Origin: Modestobacter versicolor
GTDB taxonomy: Bacteria > Actinomycetota > Actinomycetes > Mycobacteriales > Geodermatophilaceae
Reading direction: 5' to 3'
DNA: 64,000 nucleotides
NCBI RefSeq assembly: GCF_014195485.1
Contig: NZ_JACIBU010000001.1
Span: 1,054,001 to 1,118,000 of the forward strand
Shown in pieces: positions 10,724 through 21,075 of the stretch; positions within the stretch are counted from its first letter, which is position 1, and each line of letters starts with the position of its first letter. Position numbers and translations under genes: made by a program. The notes beneath the pieces are model-generated. The model was not told the DNA's origin. It ran no database searches and saw nothing but the letters and a program-made list of their open reading frames with translations.

Positions 10724-10833
10724 CGCCGCTCCACCTCGCCGTCCACCGGTGGCCAGGCTAGTGCCCGCCGGTGACCTCCCCCGCCACGACCGGCCCGGCG
10801 TCGGTCAGCGGGCCGGCCGGGCGGGCGGAGGGG

Positions 10834-12156
10834 TCAGCCCGGCACGCAGCCCTGCTGCAGCGACGGCAGCACGTTCGGCAGGCAGATGGGCAGCGGGACG
10901 GGGAGCGGCGCCGGCACCGGGACGTCGATGGTCGGCAGCGGGAGGGGCACCGGCACCGGCTGCGGCGCCGGCGGGAGGGCCGGCGCGGACGGGGGCGCGG
11001 GCGCCGGCGGGACCTGCTGGCCACCGGCGCTGCTGCCCGAGCCGCCACCTGACCCCGCTCCGGGACCCGAGCCCGCCCCGGAGCCCGTACCGGAGCCGGA
11101 ACCGCTCCCCGCGCCCGTCCCACCACCACCGGATGCCGGCGGCTCCCCGGCCGGTGCGCCGGCCGGCTGCGGCTCGCTGCCCGCGGCGGCGGGAGCCGGT
11201 TGGCCGGGCAGCACGGTGGGCTGCCCGGGCCGGCTCGGGGTGCTGTCGCCGGCCCCGATGGCCGGGCCGGGCGCCGCCGGGCCGCTGCCCGCACCCGACG
11301 GGGCGGGCACCGGGCTGGTGGTGTCACCGACCAGCGGCAGGTCGGCCACCGGGATCCCGGCGGCGTACGCCGCGGCCAGCGCGAGCACCTGGTCGACGTA
11401 GCTGTCGGAGTGGTTGTAGGCGAGCAGGGCGCGGCGGCGTCCGGCGTCGGTGGTCAGGTCGCCGCCGGCGACGCAGAGGTAGGAGGCCGCGGCCAGGGCG
11501 GCGTCGTCGATGTCCGTGGGCTGCTCGTCGCCGTCGCCGTCGCCGTCGACCCCGTAGGAGCGCCAGGTGCCGGGGATGAACTGCATCGGCCCGACGGCCC
11601 GGTCGTAGCTGCGGTCGCCGTCCCACTGGCCGCCGTCGGAGTCGCTGATGAAGGCGAACTGCACCCCGTCCAGCGGCGGGCCGATGATCTGCGGGGTCGA
11701 CGTGCCGTCGTCGTTGAGCACCGCGCCGCCGTACCGGCCGTGGTTGGACTCGACCCGCCCGATGCCGGCCAGCAGGGACCAGTCGAGGCCGCAGCCCGGC
11801 CGGGTGGCGGTCATCCGGGTGGCCGCGACCCGGTAGGCGTTGAGCGCCACGTTGGGGATGCCGTTGGCCGCCAGCCCGGTGATCACCGGGGCGTCCGCGG
11901 GCTCGGGCGCAGCGACGAGCACCGGGGCCGCCGGCAGGGTGACCGCACCGGCGGGCGGCACGGTGAGGTCGACGGCGCCCGCGGCTTCCCCGGCGGCGGA
12001 GGCGTCGCGCAGCACGGCCGCTCCGCCACCCGACGACCCGCCGGTGCTGGCGGCGGAGACGGCGCTGACCGTGGCCAGCACCAGCGCGGCGACGAGCAGC
12101 CCCTGGGTGCGCCGTCCGGCGGGTGGTGCGTCCGTGTCGCGCGGCTGCTCTGCCAC
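10834..12156 (-). CDS. Secreted/anchored lytic murein transglycosylase (SLT_2-like) with Gly/Ser/Pro-rich tail
   Basis: Cleaves peptidoglycan glycan strands. GTG 12154-12156 is preferred because GGGGAG lies 5 bases upstream; GTG 12246 would add 30 residues with no ribosome site. A signal anchor spans about residues 17-38. The catalytic domain (about 105-285) has GIGRVESNHGRYGG with the likely catalytic Glu, FIPGTWRSYGVDGDGDGDEQ with a calcium-binding-like Asp run, DDAALAAASYLC and LLAYNHSDSYVDQVL. The C-terminal 140 residues are low complexity (GSGSGSGTGSGAG type) ending in a Pro-rich segment and LPSLQQGCVPG. 440 aa in the preferred form. Divergent from the NRDE gene. Confidence 0.85.
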   Translation of the reverse strand: MAEQPRDTDAPPAGRRTQGLLVAALVLATVSAVSAASTGGSSGGGAAVLRDASAAGEAAGAVDLTVPPAGAVTLPAAPVLVAAPEPADAPVITGLAANGIPNVALNAYRVAATRMTATRPGCGLDWSLLAGIGRVESNHGRYGGAVLNDDGTSTPQIIGPPLDGVQFAFISDSDGGQWDGDRSYDRAVGPMQFIPGTWRSYGVDGDGDGDEQPTDIDDAALAAASYLCVAGGDLTTDAGRRRALLAYNHSDSYVDQVLALAAAYAAGIPVADLPLVGDTTSPVPAPSGAGSGPAAPGPAIGAGDSTPSRPGQPTVLPGQPAPAAAGSEPQPAGAPAGEPPASGGGGTGAGSGSGSGTGSGAGSGPGAGSGGGSGSSAGGQQVPPAPAPPSAPALPPAPQPVPVPLPLPTIDVPVPAPLPVPLPICLPNVLPSLQQGCVPG

Positions 12157-12344
12157 TGCTGCTCCCCGAGGTCGGTCCGGCCGGCCGTGCCGCAGCAGGG
12201 AGCGGCCCCGAGCGCTGCGCAACCGCTGCTCGATCGCCGACTCCACGCTGAGAGGCTCGGTGGGCCGCCGTACCCGGTGGTGATCAGTCCATGCACGGAC
12301 CGGTCGCCGCCCGGCGCCGTCCGGCCCGGGCGCAGGATGGGCGC

Positions 12345-13040
12345 GTGTGCACCGTGGTGGTCCGACGCTCCGGAGGCCGGCCGGTCCAGGTCCTCGCGCT
12401 GCGCGACGAGCTGACCAGCCGGCCCTTCGACGACCCCGGGCGGTGGTGGCCCGAGTTCCCCGACGTGGTCGGCGGCCGGGACGCCACCGCGGGCGGGACC
12501 TGGTGCGCCACCCGGGTCGGCACCGGCGCCACCGCCCTGGTGCTGAACCGCCCGCAGCGACCGGTGGCCACCCCGGGCGCCCCCAGCCGCGGCGTCCTCC
12601 CCCTGCTCGGCGTCACGCACGGCGCGGACTGGACCGCTCACGTCGACCCCACCGGGATGGCGAGCTTCCTGCTCGTGCTGGCCACCCCCGACCGGCTGGT
12701 CACCTGGGACTTCGACGGCACCCACCTCCGCGAGCAGGAGCACGGGCCGGGGACGCTGATGGTCACCTCGGGCGGCCCCGAGGACCGCAAGGCCGAGCGC
12801 TTCCTGGACCGGTTGACCGCCGCCGGCTCCCGGGACGAGTGGCGGCGGCTCGTCCAGGCCGCGCCGCCCACCGACGACCCGGGCGCGCTCGTGGTGCGCC
12901 ACGAGCGCGACGGGAAGGTGTTCGCGACCGTGTTCGGCCAGCTGATCGAGGCCGAGCCCGGCCGGCTGTTGCTCGAGCACAGCCGCCGGCCGTGGACGGG
13001 TGAGCCGTGGACGACGCTCGCGGTGGGCGCACCCGGCTGA
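12345..13040 (+). CDS. NRDE/TANGO2-family protein
   Basis: 231 residues. The GTG start at 12345 is chosen because it places Cys at position 2 (VCTVVVRRSG), as in NRDE/TANGO2 proteins where MC begins the chain, and a GGATGGG sequence lies just upstream. The family signature region appears as ALRDELTSRPFDDPGRWW (here RDE follows Leu rather than Asn), followed by GGTWCATRVGTGATALVLNR. The C-terminal part (DRKAERFLDRL to FGQLIEAEPGRLLLEHS) fits the same family. TANGO2 homologues have been linked to haem handling in eukaryotes; bacterial function is unclear. Transcribed divergently from the transglycosylase. Confidence 0.75.
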   Translation: MCTVVVRRSGGRPVQVLALRDELTSRPFDDPGRWWPEFPDVVGGRDATAGGTWCATRVGTGATALVLNRPQRPVATPGAPSRGVLPLLGVTHGADWTAHVDPTGMASFLLVLATPDRLVTWDFDGTHLREQEHGPGTLMVTSGGPEDRKAERFLDRLTAAGSRDEWRRLVQAAPPTDDPGALVVRHERDGKVFATVFGQLIEAEPGRLLLEHSRRPWTGEPWTTLAVGAPG

Positions 13041-13050
13041 CCGGCCGGGC

Positions 13051-13345
13051 TCAGCTGCTGATGTCGCCGGCGGGCAGCCCGCCGATGATGACGCGGGCCA
13101 GCTCGTCGTCCCGCGGCGGGCCGCGCCACTCGACCCTCAGCAGCGAGGCGTCGTCGTTGGTGCGACCGCCGCGCACCGCCATCAGGGCGTTCGAGAGCCG
13201 CCGGACGGTCTCGGCCACGCTCAGCCGTTCGGCGGTGGTCGGCTCGACCAGCTCCCCGAGCCGAAATGGTCCCCACCGGCCAGCCGCTCCTCGACCACGC
13301 CGTCGGTGAAGGAGAGCACCCGGTCCCCCGGCGTCAGCTGCACCG
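13051..13345 (-). pseudogene. Remnant of a SpoIIE/RsbU-type PP2C phosphatase (frameshifted, N-terminus missing)
   Basis: On the minus strand, bases 13345 to about 13268 encode LTPGDRVLSFTDGVVEERLAG, the Mn-binding end of a PP2C/SpoIIE domain. The frame then shifts near 13265 and continues as RLGELVEPTTAERLSVAETV, RTNDDASLLRVEW and GLPAGDISS before TGA 13051-13053. The TDGVVE and NDDASLL motifs are the last two metal/active-site motifs of that family. Everything N-terminal is missing, and a 14-bp tandem repeat interrupts the sequence upstream. A single-base sequencing error could explain the shift, but not the missing N-terminus. Confidence 0.75.
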
Positions 13346-13382
13346 GCTCAGCACCACCGGCTCAGCACCACCGGCTCAGCAC
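13341..13382. repeat. 14-bp tandem repeat, three perfect copies
   Basis: CACCGGCTCAGCAC is repeated at 13341-13354, 13355-13368 and 13369-13382. Because 14 is not a multiple of three, each copy shifts the frame of the phosphatase remnant and introduces an in-frame TGA on the minus strand. Confidence 0.9.
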
Positions 13383-13427
13383 CGCCCCGCACGGCGAGGC
13401 GGTCGGCCCGGCGTCGAGGGCCCTCGA

Positions 13428-14807
13428 TCACCAGGCAGGGCGCCGGCCACGCACGGCGCTGACGGACTCCAGCTGCTCGGCGAGCTGGAGCAGCTCGTCG
13501 TCGGCACCCCACCGGCCGACCAGCTGCACGCCGATCGGGAGCCCACCCGCGGTGGTGCCGAAGGGCAGCGACACCGCGGGCGACCCGGTGAGGTTGAAGG
13601 GCACCGTCGCCCGCATCACGTGCCGGGCGGGCACCGTCGTGCCGCCGACCTCGAGGCGGCCCCGGGCATGGGGCGGCGCCGCGAAGGGGACGACCGGGCA
13701 CAGCAGGACGTCGTGGTCGTCGAACCACCGGGCGGCCGAGGCGCGCAGCGCGGCGACCTCCTGCTCGGCCGCCGCCACCTCCGCGGGCGTGACCTCCGGC
13801 GCGGCCATCGTGCGCGTGAGCACCGGGTGCAGCTCCGCCTCGCGACCGGCGGTCAGCTCGCGGAGGTACGGCCCGATCTCGGCGGTGAAGAGGGTGGCCG
13901 ACAGCTCCGTGCAGTCGCGCGACGCCAGCCAGGGCACCGTCACCTGCCGGCAGTCGGCGCCCAGCCCGGCCAGGGCCTCGGCCGCGGTCGCGACGGTCGC
14001 CGCGACGTCGGGGTCGATCGGCCCGAAGGCGTCGGTGGTCCAGCCGACGCGGTACCCCGACGCCGGGCCACCGCGGGCCGCCCCCGCCGTGGAGGTGCTG
14101 CCCGGCCCCACCAGCAGTCCCAGGGCGAGGCGCAGGTCCGCCACGCTGCGCGCCATCGGTCCGGCGTGCCACCACCGCGCGAGCGCGCCCGGGAAGTGAC
14201 CGGTCGTCGGGACCCGTCCGTGGGTGGGCTTGATCGACGCGATGCCGGTGTCGTGCGCCGGGCCGCGCACGGAGATCGCCACGTCGCTGCCCAGACCCAG
14301 CGGCGACAGCCCGGTGGCGATGGCCGCCGACTCGCCGCCGCTGGACCCGCCCGGCGTGCGCTCCGGGTCGTAGGGGTTGAGCGACCGACCGGCCAGCCGG
14401 TTGTCGGTCTCGGTCCAGTAGGAGAACTCCGGCAGGTTGGTCTTGCCGAGCAGGATGCCGCCGGCGGCCCGCAGCCTGGCCACCGCGGGGGCGTCCAGCG
14501 CGGGCACGTGATCGCGGAACAGCAGGGAACCCCGGGTCGTCCGCACCCCGGCGGTGTCGAAGGAGTCCTTGACCGTGAACGGCACACCGCCCAGCGGCCC
14601 GGGCATCGGGCGGCGGGCGGCCTCGAGGCTCTCCTCGGCCAGCACGGTGACGAAGGCGTTGACCCGGTCGCCCACCGCACCGATGCGGTCCAGGTGGGCC
14701 TGGACCACCTCGACCGAGCGGACCTCACCGGCCGCGATCAGGCGCGCGAGCTCCCCGGCGTCGAGCCAGACCAGGTCAGCTGCGTCCACCCGCCGCACGC
14801 TACGCAC
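13428..14807 (-). CDS. Amidase (amidase signature family)
   Basis: 459 residues, hydrolyses a carboxamide using a Ser-cisSer-Lys triad. The Lys is in [12 protein letters not shown] (about residue 80), the cis-Ser in [16 protein letters not shown], and the nucleophile position in [13 protein letters not shown]. The usual family sequence there is GSDxGGSxRxPA, so the two glycines before the Ser are replaced by Ala-Ile, which could affect the oxyanion hole. It continues [16 protein letters not shown] as expected. Three GTG starts are possible (14807, 14798, 14789); the shorter ones begin [11 protein letters not shown]. Not GatA: no gatB/gatC nearby. Substrate unknown. Confidence 0.85.
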   Translation of the reverse strand: MRSVRRVDAADLVWLDAGELARLIAAGEVRSVEVVQAHLDRIGAVGDRVNAFVTVLAEESLEAARRPMPGPLGGVPFTVKDSFDTAGVRTTRGSLLFRDHVPALDAPAVARLRAAGGILLGKTNLPEFSYWTETDNRLAGRSLNPYDPERTPGGSSGGESAAIATGLSPLGLGSDVAISVRGPAHDTGIASIKPTHGRVPTTGHFPGALARWWHAGPMARSVADLRLALGLLVGPGSTSTAGAARGGPASGYRVGWTTDAFGPIDPDVAATVATAAEALAGLGADCRQVTVPWLASRDCTELSATLFTAEIGPYLRELTAGREAELHPVLTRTMAAPEVTPAEVAAAEQEVAALRASAARWFDDHDVLLCPVVPFAAPPHARGRLEVGGTTVPARHVMRATVPFNLTGSPAVSLPFGTTAGGLPIGVQLVGRWGADDELLQLAEQLESVSAVRGRRPAW

Positions 14808-14831
14808 CGGGCCCGGCGCGGCCGAGGCGCG

Positions 14832-14879
14832 ACGCAGCAGAGGGGCTCCGTCCTGTCGGACGGAGCCCCTCTGCTGCGT
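14832..14879 (-). terminator. Long perfect hairpin downstream of tRNA-Pro
   Basis: Arms 14832-14853 and 14858-14879 are perfectly complementary over 22 bp with a 4-base loop (TGTC). The hairpin starts 6 bases after the 3' end of the minus-strand tRNA and lies upstream of the amidase gene, so it most likely terminates tRNA transcription. No U-tract. Confidence 0.75.
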
Positions 14880-14885
14880 GCTCTG

Positions 14886-14959
<74 letters not shown>

Positions 14960-15036
14960 AGCTCCGAGCGCCTCGCGGCGTCGATCGCTGCCGGAGCAGA
15001 TTACCGCACGCGCTCAGCGCCCCCGACGGGCGGGGA

Positions 15037-16407
15037 TCAGCCCTTGTGGTGGTCGCGCGCCTTGGTCTCCCGCACCTTGACCGACACGTCGATCGGGGTG
15101 CCGTGGAAGCCGAACTGCTCGCGCAGCCTGCGCTCCAGGAACCGCCGGTAGCCCGCCTCCAGGAAGCCGGTGGAGAAGACGACGAACCGCGGCGGCCGGA
15201 TGTCGGCCTGGGTCACGTACTTGATCTTCGGGGCGCGGCCACCGCGGGCCGGCGGCGGGGTCTCCTGCACCAGGGCCCGGATGAAGGTGTTGAGCTCCGC
15301 GGTGGGCACCCGGGTCTCCCAGCCGGCCAGGGCGGTCTTCAGGTGGTCGGCGAGCTTGTTCACCCCGCGCCCGGTCAGCGCCGAGATGTTGACCCGGCTG
15401 GCCCACTTGACCCGGGCCAGGTCGCGGTCGATCTCCTTCTCCAGCTGGGCGTGCCGGTCCTCGTCCAAGGTGTCCCACTTGTTGAAGGCGATCACCAGCG
15501 CGCGGCCGGCGTCGATCACCTGGGTGATCACCCGCTGGTCCTGCTCGCTGATCACCTCGTCGGCGGCCAGCAGCACGACGGCGACCTCGGCGGCCTCGAT
15601 CGCGGCCTCGGTGCGCAGGCTGGCGTAGTACTCGGTGCCGCTGGCGGTGTTCACCCGGCGGCGCAGCCCGGCGGTGTCGACGAAGCGCCACTCCTCACCG
15701 CCGAGGGTGACCAGCGAGTCGACCGGGTCGACGGTGGTGCCGGCGACGGAGTCGACGACCGAGCGCTCCTCCTTCGACAGCCGGTTGATCAGGCTTGACT
15801 TGCCGACGTTCGGGCGGCCGACCAGCGCCACCCGGCGCGGTCCGCCGACCTCCTCGGTCTCCCGCGGGGCCTCGGGCATCGCGTCGAGGACGAGGTCGAG
15901 CAGGTCACCGCTGCCCCGGCCGTGCAGCGCGCTGACGGTGTAGGGCTCGCCGAGGCCCAGCGACCACAGCTCGGCCGCGTTGGCCTCGCCGCGCTCGTCG
16001 TCGACCTTGTTGGCGACCAGGATCACCGGGCGGTCGCTGCGCCGCAGCACCTTGGCCGCGGCCAGGTCGGTCTCGGTCGCGCCGACCGAGGCGTCGACGA
16101 CCAGCACGATGACGTCGGCGGTCTTCATCGCGTACTCGGCCTGCCGGGCGATCGCCGCGGCCATGCCGGTCGCCTTGGGCTCCCAGCCGCCGGTGTCGAC
16201 GACGGTGAAGTTCTTGCCGTTCCACAGCGCCTGGTACGGGATGCGGTCCCGGGTGACCCCGGGGATGTCCTGGACCACCGCGGCGCGGCGGCCGATGAAC
16301 CGGTTGACCAGGGTGGACTTGCCGACGTTGGGCCGGCCGACGACGGCCACGACGGGCAGCGGCCCGGTGGGCTCGTCGAGGTCCGGGGGCAGGTCGATGT
16401 CGCTCAT
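15037..16407 (-). CDS. der: Ribosome biogenesis GTPase Der (EngA)
   Basis: 456 residues with two tandem GTPase domains and a C-terminal KH-like domain; assists 50S subunit assembly. First G1 motif GRPNVGKS at residues 24-31 with DTGGWE (G3) and NKVD (G4). The second G1 motif [10 protein letters not shown] lies near residue 195 with DTAGLRRR and NKWD. KH-like domain: [34 protein letters not shown]. The ATG start overlaps the cmk stop as ATGA, so the two genes are translationally coupled. The der-cmk order matches Rv1713-Rv1712. Confidence 0.97.
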   Translation of the reverse strand: MSDIDLPPDLDEPTGPLPVVAVVGRPNVGKSTLVNRFIGRRAAVVQDIPGVTRDRIPYQALWNGKNFTVVDTGGWEPKATGMAAAIARQAEYAMKTADVIVLVVDASVGATETDLAAAKVLRRSDRPVILVANKVDDERGEANAAELWSLGLGEPYTVSALHGRGSGDLLDLVLDAMPEAPRETEEVGGPRRVALVGRPNVGKSSLINRLSKEERSVVDSVAGTTVDPVDSLVTLGGEEWRFVDTAGLRRRVNTASGTEYYASLRTEAAIEAAEVAVVLLAADEVISEQDQRVITQVIDAGRALVIAFNKWDTLDEDRHAQLEKEIDRDLARVKWASRVNISALTGRGVNKLADHLKTALAGWETRVPTAELNTFIRALVQETPPPARGGRAPKIKYVTQADIRPPRFVVFSTGFLEAGYRRFLERRLREQFGFHGTPIDVSVKVRETKARDHHKG

Positions 16408-17093
16408 GCGGGCTCTCCTACTGCTGTGCGGGCCAGCTCGAGCACGCGCTCGACGACGGCCTCGCGGTCAAGCCCGGTGCTGTCGACGACCACGGCGTCG
16501 GCAGCTGGGCGCAGCGGGCTGTCGGCCCGGCTGCTGTCGTACTCGTCCCGGCGGCGCAGGTCGGCGGCGATCTCGGCGATCCGGCCGGGGTCGGTGACCC
16601 CGAGCTGGCCGGCCCGCCGTTCGGCGCGCGCCTCGGGAGCGGCGGTCAGGTAGATCTTGAGCGTGGCGTCGGGCAGCACGACGGTGCCGATGTCGCGGCC
16701 CTCGACGACGACGGCGTGGGCCTCGGCGACGAGCGCCCGCTGCCGGTCGACCAGCAGCCGGCGCACGGCCGGGACCGCGGAGACCGGTGACACGGTGCGG
16801 GTCACCTCGGCGCCCCGGATCCGCTCGGCCACGTCGACGCCGTCGACCGTCACCAGCTCGGCGTCGGCCGTCGTCCCCACCTGGATGTCGGCGGCGGAGA
16901 CGGCGCGGGCGATGGCCTCGGCGTCGGAGAGGTCGACGCCGGCGTCCAGCACGGCGACGGTGGCCGCCCGGTACATCGCGCCGGTGTCCAGGTAGGCCGC
17001 GCCGAGCTGGGTGGCCACGGCGCGGGCGACGCTGGACTTGCCGGTGCCCGACGGCCCGTCGAGGGTGACCTGACCGCGGAACTGCCCGCTCAC
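16404..17093 (-). CDS. cmk: Cytidylate kinase
   Basis: Phosphorylates CMP/dCMP. GTG 17091-17093 is chosen because it overlaps the chorismate mutase stop as GTGA and gives a normal N-terminus, [24 protein letters not shown], with the P-loop at about residues 12-19. Other conserved parts: [24 protein letters not shown] (CMP-binding Arg-Asp), [13 protein letters not shown] and [19 protein letters not shown]. 229 aa, usual family length. Confidence 0.95.
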   Translation of the reverse strand: MSGQFRGQVTLDGPSGTGKSSVARAVATQLGAAYLDTGAMYRAATVAVLDAGVDLSDAEAIARAVSAADIQVGTTADAELVTVDGVDVAERIRGAEVTRTVSPVSAVPAVRRLLVDRQRALVAEAHAVVVEGRDIGTVVLPDATLKIYLTAAPEARAERRAGQLGVTDPGRIAEIAADLRRRDEYDSSRADSPLRPAADAVVVDSTGLDREAVVERVLELARTAVGEPA

Positions 17094-17452
17094 TGGGCGA
17101 TGTCCTGCCGCAGGGCCACGGCACCGCGCAGGTACACGTGCTGCACGTCGGCGCGGGCCTTCGGCGTCTCGACGTGCGCCATCAGCCGCAGCACCCGGGG
17201 CAGGGCGTGCGGGACGGCGATCTCGGTGGCGCACATCAGCGGGACGTCACCGAGACCGAGCTCGCGCGCGGCCAGCGCGGGGAACTCCGACACCAGGTCG
17301 GGGGTGGCGGTGAACAGGATGCTGATCAGGTCCGCCGGGTCGAGCTCGTTGCGCTCCAGGACGGTGCTGACCAGCTCGCGCGTGGCACCCAGCACCTCGT
17401 CGCGGTCGTCGGCGACCACCTGCGTCGCACCCCGGATGGCTCGGACGGCCAC
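17090..17452 (-). CDS. aroH: Chorismate mutase, AroH type
   Basis: Converts chorismate to prephenate for Phe/Tyr synthesis. The start is GTG 17450-17452 because GAGGAGA (17458-17464) lies a few bases upstream and gives VAVRAIRGATQV, matching the N-terminus of the Bacillus AroH fold. Active-site equivalents are visible: Arg in RAIRGAT, LFTATPDLVSEFPA, MCATEIAVP (Glu), RVLRLM (Arg) and HVYLRGAVALR. 120 aa. Translationally coupled to cmk. Outside any aromatic operon, as often seen in actinobacteria. Confidence 0.92.
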   Translation of the reverse strand: MAVRAIRGATQVVADDRDEVLGATRELVSTVLERNELDPADLISILFTATPDLVSEFPALAARELGLGDVPLMCATEIAVPHALPRVLRLMAHVETPKARADVQHVYLRGAVALRQDIAQ

Positions 17453-17523
17453 AGCACTCTCCTCGATCGATGCGGTGCGCGGGTCGCCGTGCACCTCGGT
17501 CGAGTCTACGGAGCCCCCGCCAC

Positions 17524-17546
17524 CTCCCCCGCCGCGCGGCGGGAGG
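17524..17546 (-). terminator. Hairpin downstream of the galM-like gene
   Basis: CCCGCC-GCGC-GGCGGG forms the core stem directly after the stop codon of the aldose epimerase gene, extended by C/G-rich flanks. It would separate the xylose island from aroH-cmk-der. Confidence 0.5.
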
Positions 17547-17548
17547 GG

Positions 17549-18462
17549 TCAGCCCAGCGGCGCGAGGCCCCACGTGCCGGTCGTCGACTCCCCCGGCTCC
17601 AGCCGGATCACCGACTCACCGGTCGCGAACGCGTTCGGCGGGCAGGTCATCGGCTCGACGGCCAGGCCCTGCCGGCGGCGCGGCTCGGGCACCACGTCGC
17701 CGGTGAACAGCTGCAGGTGGCTGTAGGCGCCGTCCATCCAGACCGCGGTGCCCCGGCCGTCGGGCCCGGTCAGCCGCACCCAGGCCAGCCCGTCGGCGTC
17801 CCGCTCGAGGTCGGTGAAGCAGTGGTCGATGACCAGGTCGCCGATGAGCCGGCCCTCGCGCAGGTCGTAGGGCGTGCCCTCGACCTTGTCCGCCCCGGTG
17901 GGCAGCGCCCGCTCGTCGGTCTCCAGCCGGGTCGCGCCGGGCGCGACCAGCGTGCAGTCGTCGACGTGCAGGCCGACCCCGGCGGCGAGGTAGGGGTGGT
18001 GCCCCTCGCCGTAGGGCAGCGGGACGTCGCCCTCGTTGGTGGCCGTGGTCCGCACTCGCAGCCCGGCCGGCGAGAGCTCGTAGCCGACCTGCAGCCGCAG
18101 CGTCCAGGGGTAGCCGGGCTGCGGGTGCAGCAGGTGCTCCAGCCGCACCGAGTCGCTGGTCCGGTCGACGACCCGCCAGGGCGCGTAGCGGACCAGTCCG
18201 TGGATGGCGTTGCCGGTCTCCGGCTCCGACAGCGGGGTCTCGTGATCCTCGCCGTCCCAGCGGAAGCGGCCGTCGCGCAGCCGGTTGGGCCAGGGCGCGA
18301 GGACGTGCCCGCGCGCGTTGCCGGCCATCTCCCGCTCGCCGAAGCCGTCGAGCAGGTCGCGGCCGGCCGACCGGTAGGTGCGCAGGCCGCCGCCGACCTC
18401 GACGACGACGGCCTCCGCGTCGGCGCTGCGCAGCACGTACTGCTCGCCGGTGGGCAGCACGC

Positions 18463-18466
<4 letters not shown>
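17549..18466 (-). CDS. Aldose 1-epimerase (mutarotase) family protein
   Basis: 305 residues. Interconverts alpha and beta anomers of aldoses. Family features: [17 protein letters not shown] (Asn-Arg pair), [12 protein letters not shown] (His), [12 protein letters not shown] (second His), VIDHCFTDL (Asp) and the C-terminal [15 protein letters not shown] with catalytic Glu likely at [10 protein letters not shown]. The GTG start overlaps the stop of the ABC ATPase gene as GTGA. Context suggests xylose or glucose as substrate, but specificity is not determined. Confidence 0.9.
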
Positions 18467-19536
<1,070 letters not shown>

Positions 19537-19551
19537 CGTGTGCTCCTCCTA

Positions 19552-19569
19552 CCGGCAGGAACGTGCCGG
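19552..19569. promoter_or_regulatory. 6-bp inverted repeat upstream of the ABC ATPase
   Basis: CCGGCA-GGAACG-TGCCGG lies in the 95-base gap between xylB and the ATPase gene, just beyond the ATPase ribosome site. It may be a weak terminator of xylB or an operator; nothing in the sequence decides between them. Confidence 0.3.
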
Positions 19570-19631
19570 ACGATCCGAGTGGGTGGTGCCCCCGACGCGG
19601 TCGCGGGTGCGGCCGGTCGCGGTGGTTCAGC

Positions 19632-21050
19632 TCAGCTGCGGTCCGCGGTCAGGTCGCGGACCTCGGCGTACCGCTCCCGCACGTGCGGCACGGGGTCGGC
19701 CTGGTAGGTCTCGGTGCTGGTCGCCGGCCACACCGGCGGCGTGCTGCCGCCGGCGAGCACCCAGGCCGCCTGCCGGGCGGCGCCGTCGGCGACGTACTCC
19801 CCCGGCGGCGGGACGAGCACCGGCACCCCCAGGACGGCGGGGGCCAGCCGGCGGACCGCCTCCGAGCGGGCGCCACCGCCGACCAGGAACACCCGGCGGA
19901 CCGGGTTGCCCAGGGCCGCGATCGCCTCCAGCCCGTCGGCGAGCCCGCACAGCAGGCCCTCGACGGCGGCCCGGGCCAGGTGCGCCGGGTCGGCGGTGGC
20001 CAGGGTGAGGCCGTGCAGCGCCCCGGTGGAGTGCGGGCGGTCCGGGGTCCGCTCGCCCTCCAGGTAGGGCACCAGCACCAGCCCGCCGGCGCCGGCCGGC
20101 GCGCTGAGCGCCAGCCGGGACAGCTCGTCGTGGTCGACGCCCAGCAGCCGGGCGGTGGCGTCGAGCACCCGCGCCGCGTTGAGGGTGACCGCCAGCGGCA
20201 GGAAGTTGCCCGTCGCGTCGGCGAACCCGGCGACGGTGCCCGACGGGTCGGAGCTCGGGGTGGTGGAGACGGTGGAGACGACCCCCGAGGTGCCGATCGA
20301 GACGACGACGTCGCCGGGCTCGGCGTTGATCCCCAGCGCCGCGGCGGCGTTGTCGCCGGTGCCCGGGCCGAGGACCGCTCCCCCGTCGGCGCCCAGGGCC
20401 CCGCCGGCGACCACCCCGGCCCGCTCGGCCGGGCCGAGCACCCGGGGCAGCACGGGCCTGCGGCCGAACGCCCGCTCCAGCAGGTCGGGCCGGTACTCCT
20501 CGGTCAGCGGCGACCAGTAGCCGGTGCCGCTGGCGTCGCCGCGGTCGGTGACCAGGGCATCGAGGCCCGGTGTGCCGGCCAGCTGCCAGGTCAGCCAGTC
20601 GTGCGGCAGGCAGACCGCCGCCGTCCGCGCGGCGCTGGCCGGCTCGTGCTCGGCCAGCCAGCGCAGCTTGGTGACGGTGAACGACGCGACCGGGACCAGC
20701 CCGACCGCGTCGGCCCAGGCCTGCCCGCCGCCGAGCTCGGCGGTCAGGTCGGTGGCGGCCCGGGCCGACCGGGTGTCGTTCCACAGCAGCGCCGGGCGCA
20801 CCACCTCGCCGTCCTCGTCGAGGCAGACCATCCCGTGCTGCTGCCCGCCGACGGCCACGGCAGCGACGTCGGCGAAGCCCCCGGCCTCGCCGATCGCCGT
20901 CTGCAGCGCCGCGGCCCAGGCGGCCGGGTCGACCTCCGTGCCGTCGGGGTGCGGGGCGCGGCCCTCCCGGACCAGGGCGCCGGTCTCGGCGTCCCGCACC
21001 ACGACCTTGCACGACTGGGTCGACGAGTCGACCCCGGCCACCAGTGTCAT
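19632..21050 (-). CDS. xylB: Xylulokinase
   Basis: 472 residues, FGGY kinase, phosphorylates D-xylulose to xylulose 5-phosphate for the pentose phosphate pathway. N-terminal phosphate-1 motif [13 protein letters not shown], the sugar-binding segment GGQQHGMV (QHGM is typical of xylulokinases) followed by LLWNDTRSA, then [11 protein letters not shown] and the general base region [11 protein letters not shown] (Asp), [11 protein letters not shown], and the second-domain motif [24 protein letters not shown]. Start ATG 21048-21050, 25 bases from the xylA stop, same operon. Confidence 0.95.
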   Translation of the reverse strand: MTLVAGVDSSTQSCKVVVRDAETGALVREGRAPHPDGTEVDPAAWAAALQTAIGEAGGFADVAAVAVGGQQHGMVCLDEDGEVVRPALLWNDTRSARAATDLTAELGGGQAWADAVGLVPVASFTVTKLRWLAEHEPASAARTAAVCLPHDWLTWQLAGTPGLDALVTDRGDASGTGYWSPLTEEYRPDLLERAFGRRPVLPRVLGPAERAGVVAGGALGADGGAVLGPGTGDNAAAALGINAEPGDVVVSIGTSGVVSTVSTTPSSDPSGTVAGFADATGNFLPLAVTLNAARVLDATARLLGVDHDELSRLALSAPAGAGGLVLVPYLEGERTPDRPHSTGALHGLTLATADPAHLARAAVEGLLCGLADGLEAIAALGNPVRRVFLVGGGARSEAVRRLAPAVLGVPVLVPPPGEYVADGAARQAAWVLAGGSTPPVWPATSTETYQADPVPHVRERYAEVRDLTADRS

Positions 21051-21075
21051 CTCCGAGCTCTGCCGTCGTCCGGGG

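Noticed and set aside
11035-11150. Gly/Ser codon repeats as a structural DNA repeat
   Set aside because: They encode a low-complexity linker in the transglycosylase and are imperfect at DNA level.
13341-13382. Possible CRISPR-like repeats
   Set aside because: Three directly abutting 14-bp copies without spacers; a minisatellite, not an array.
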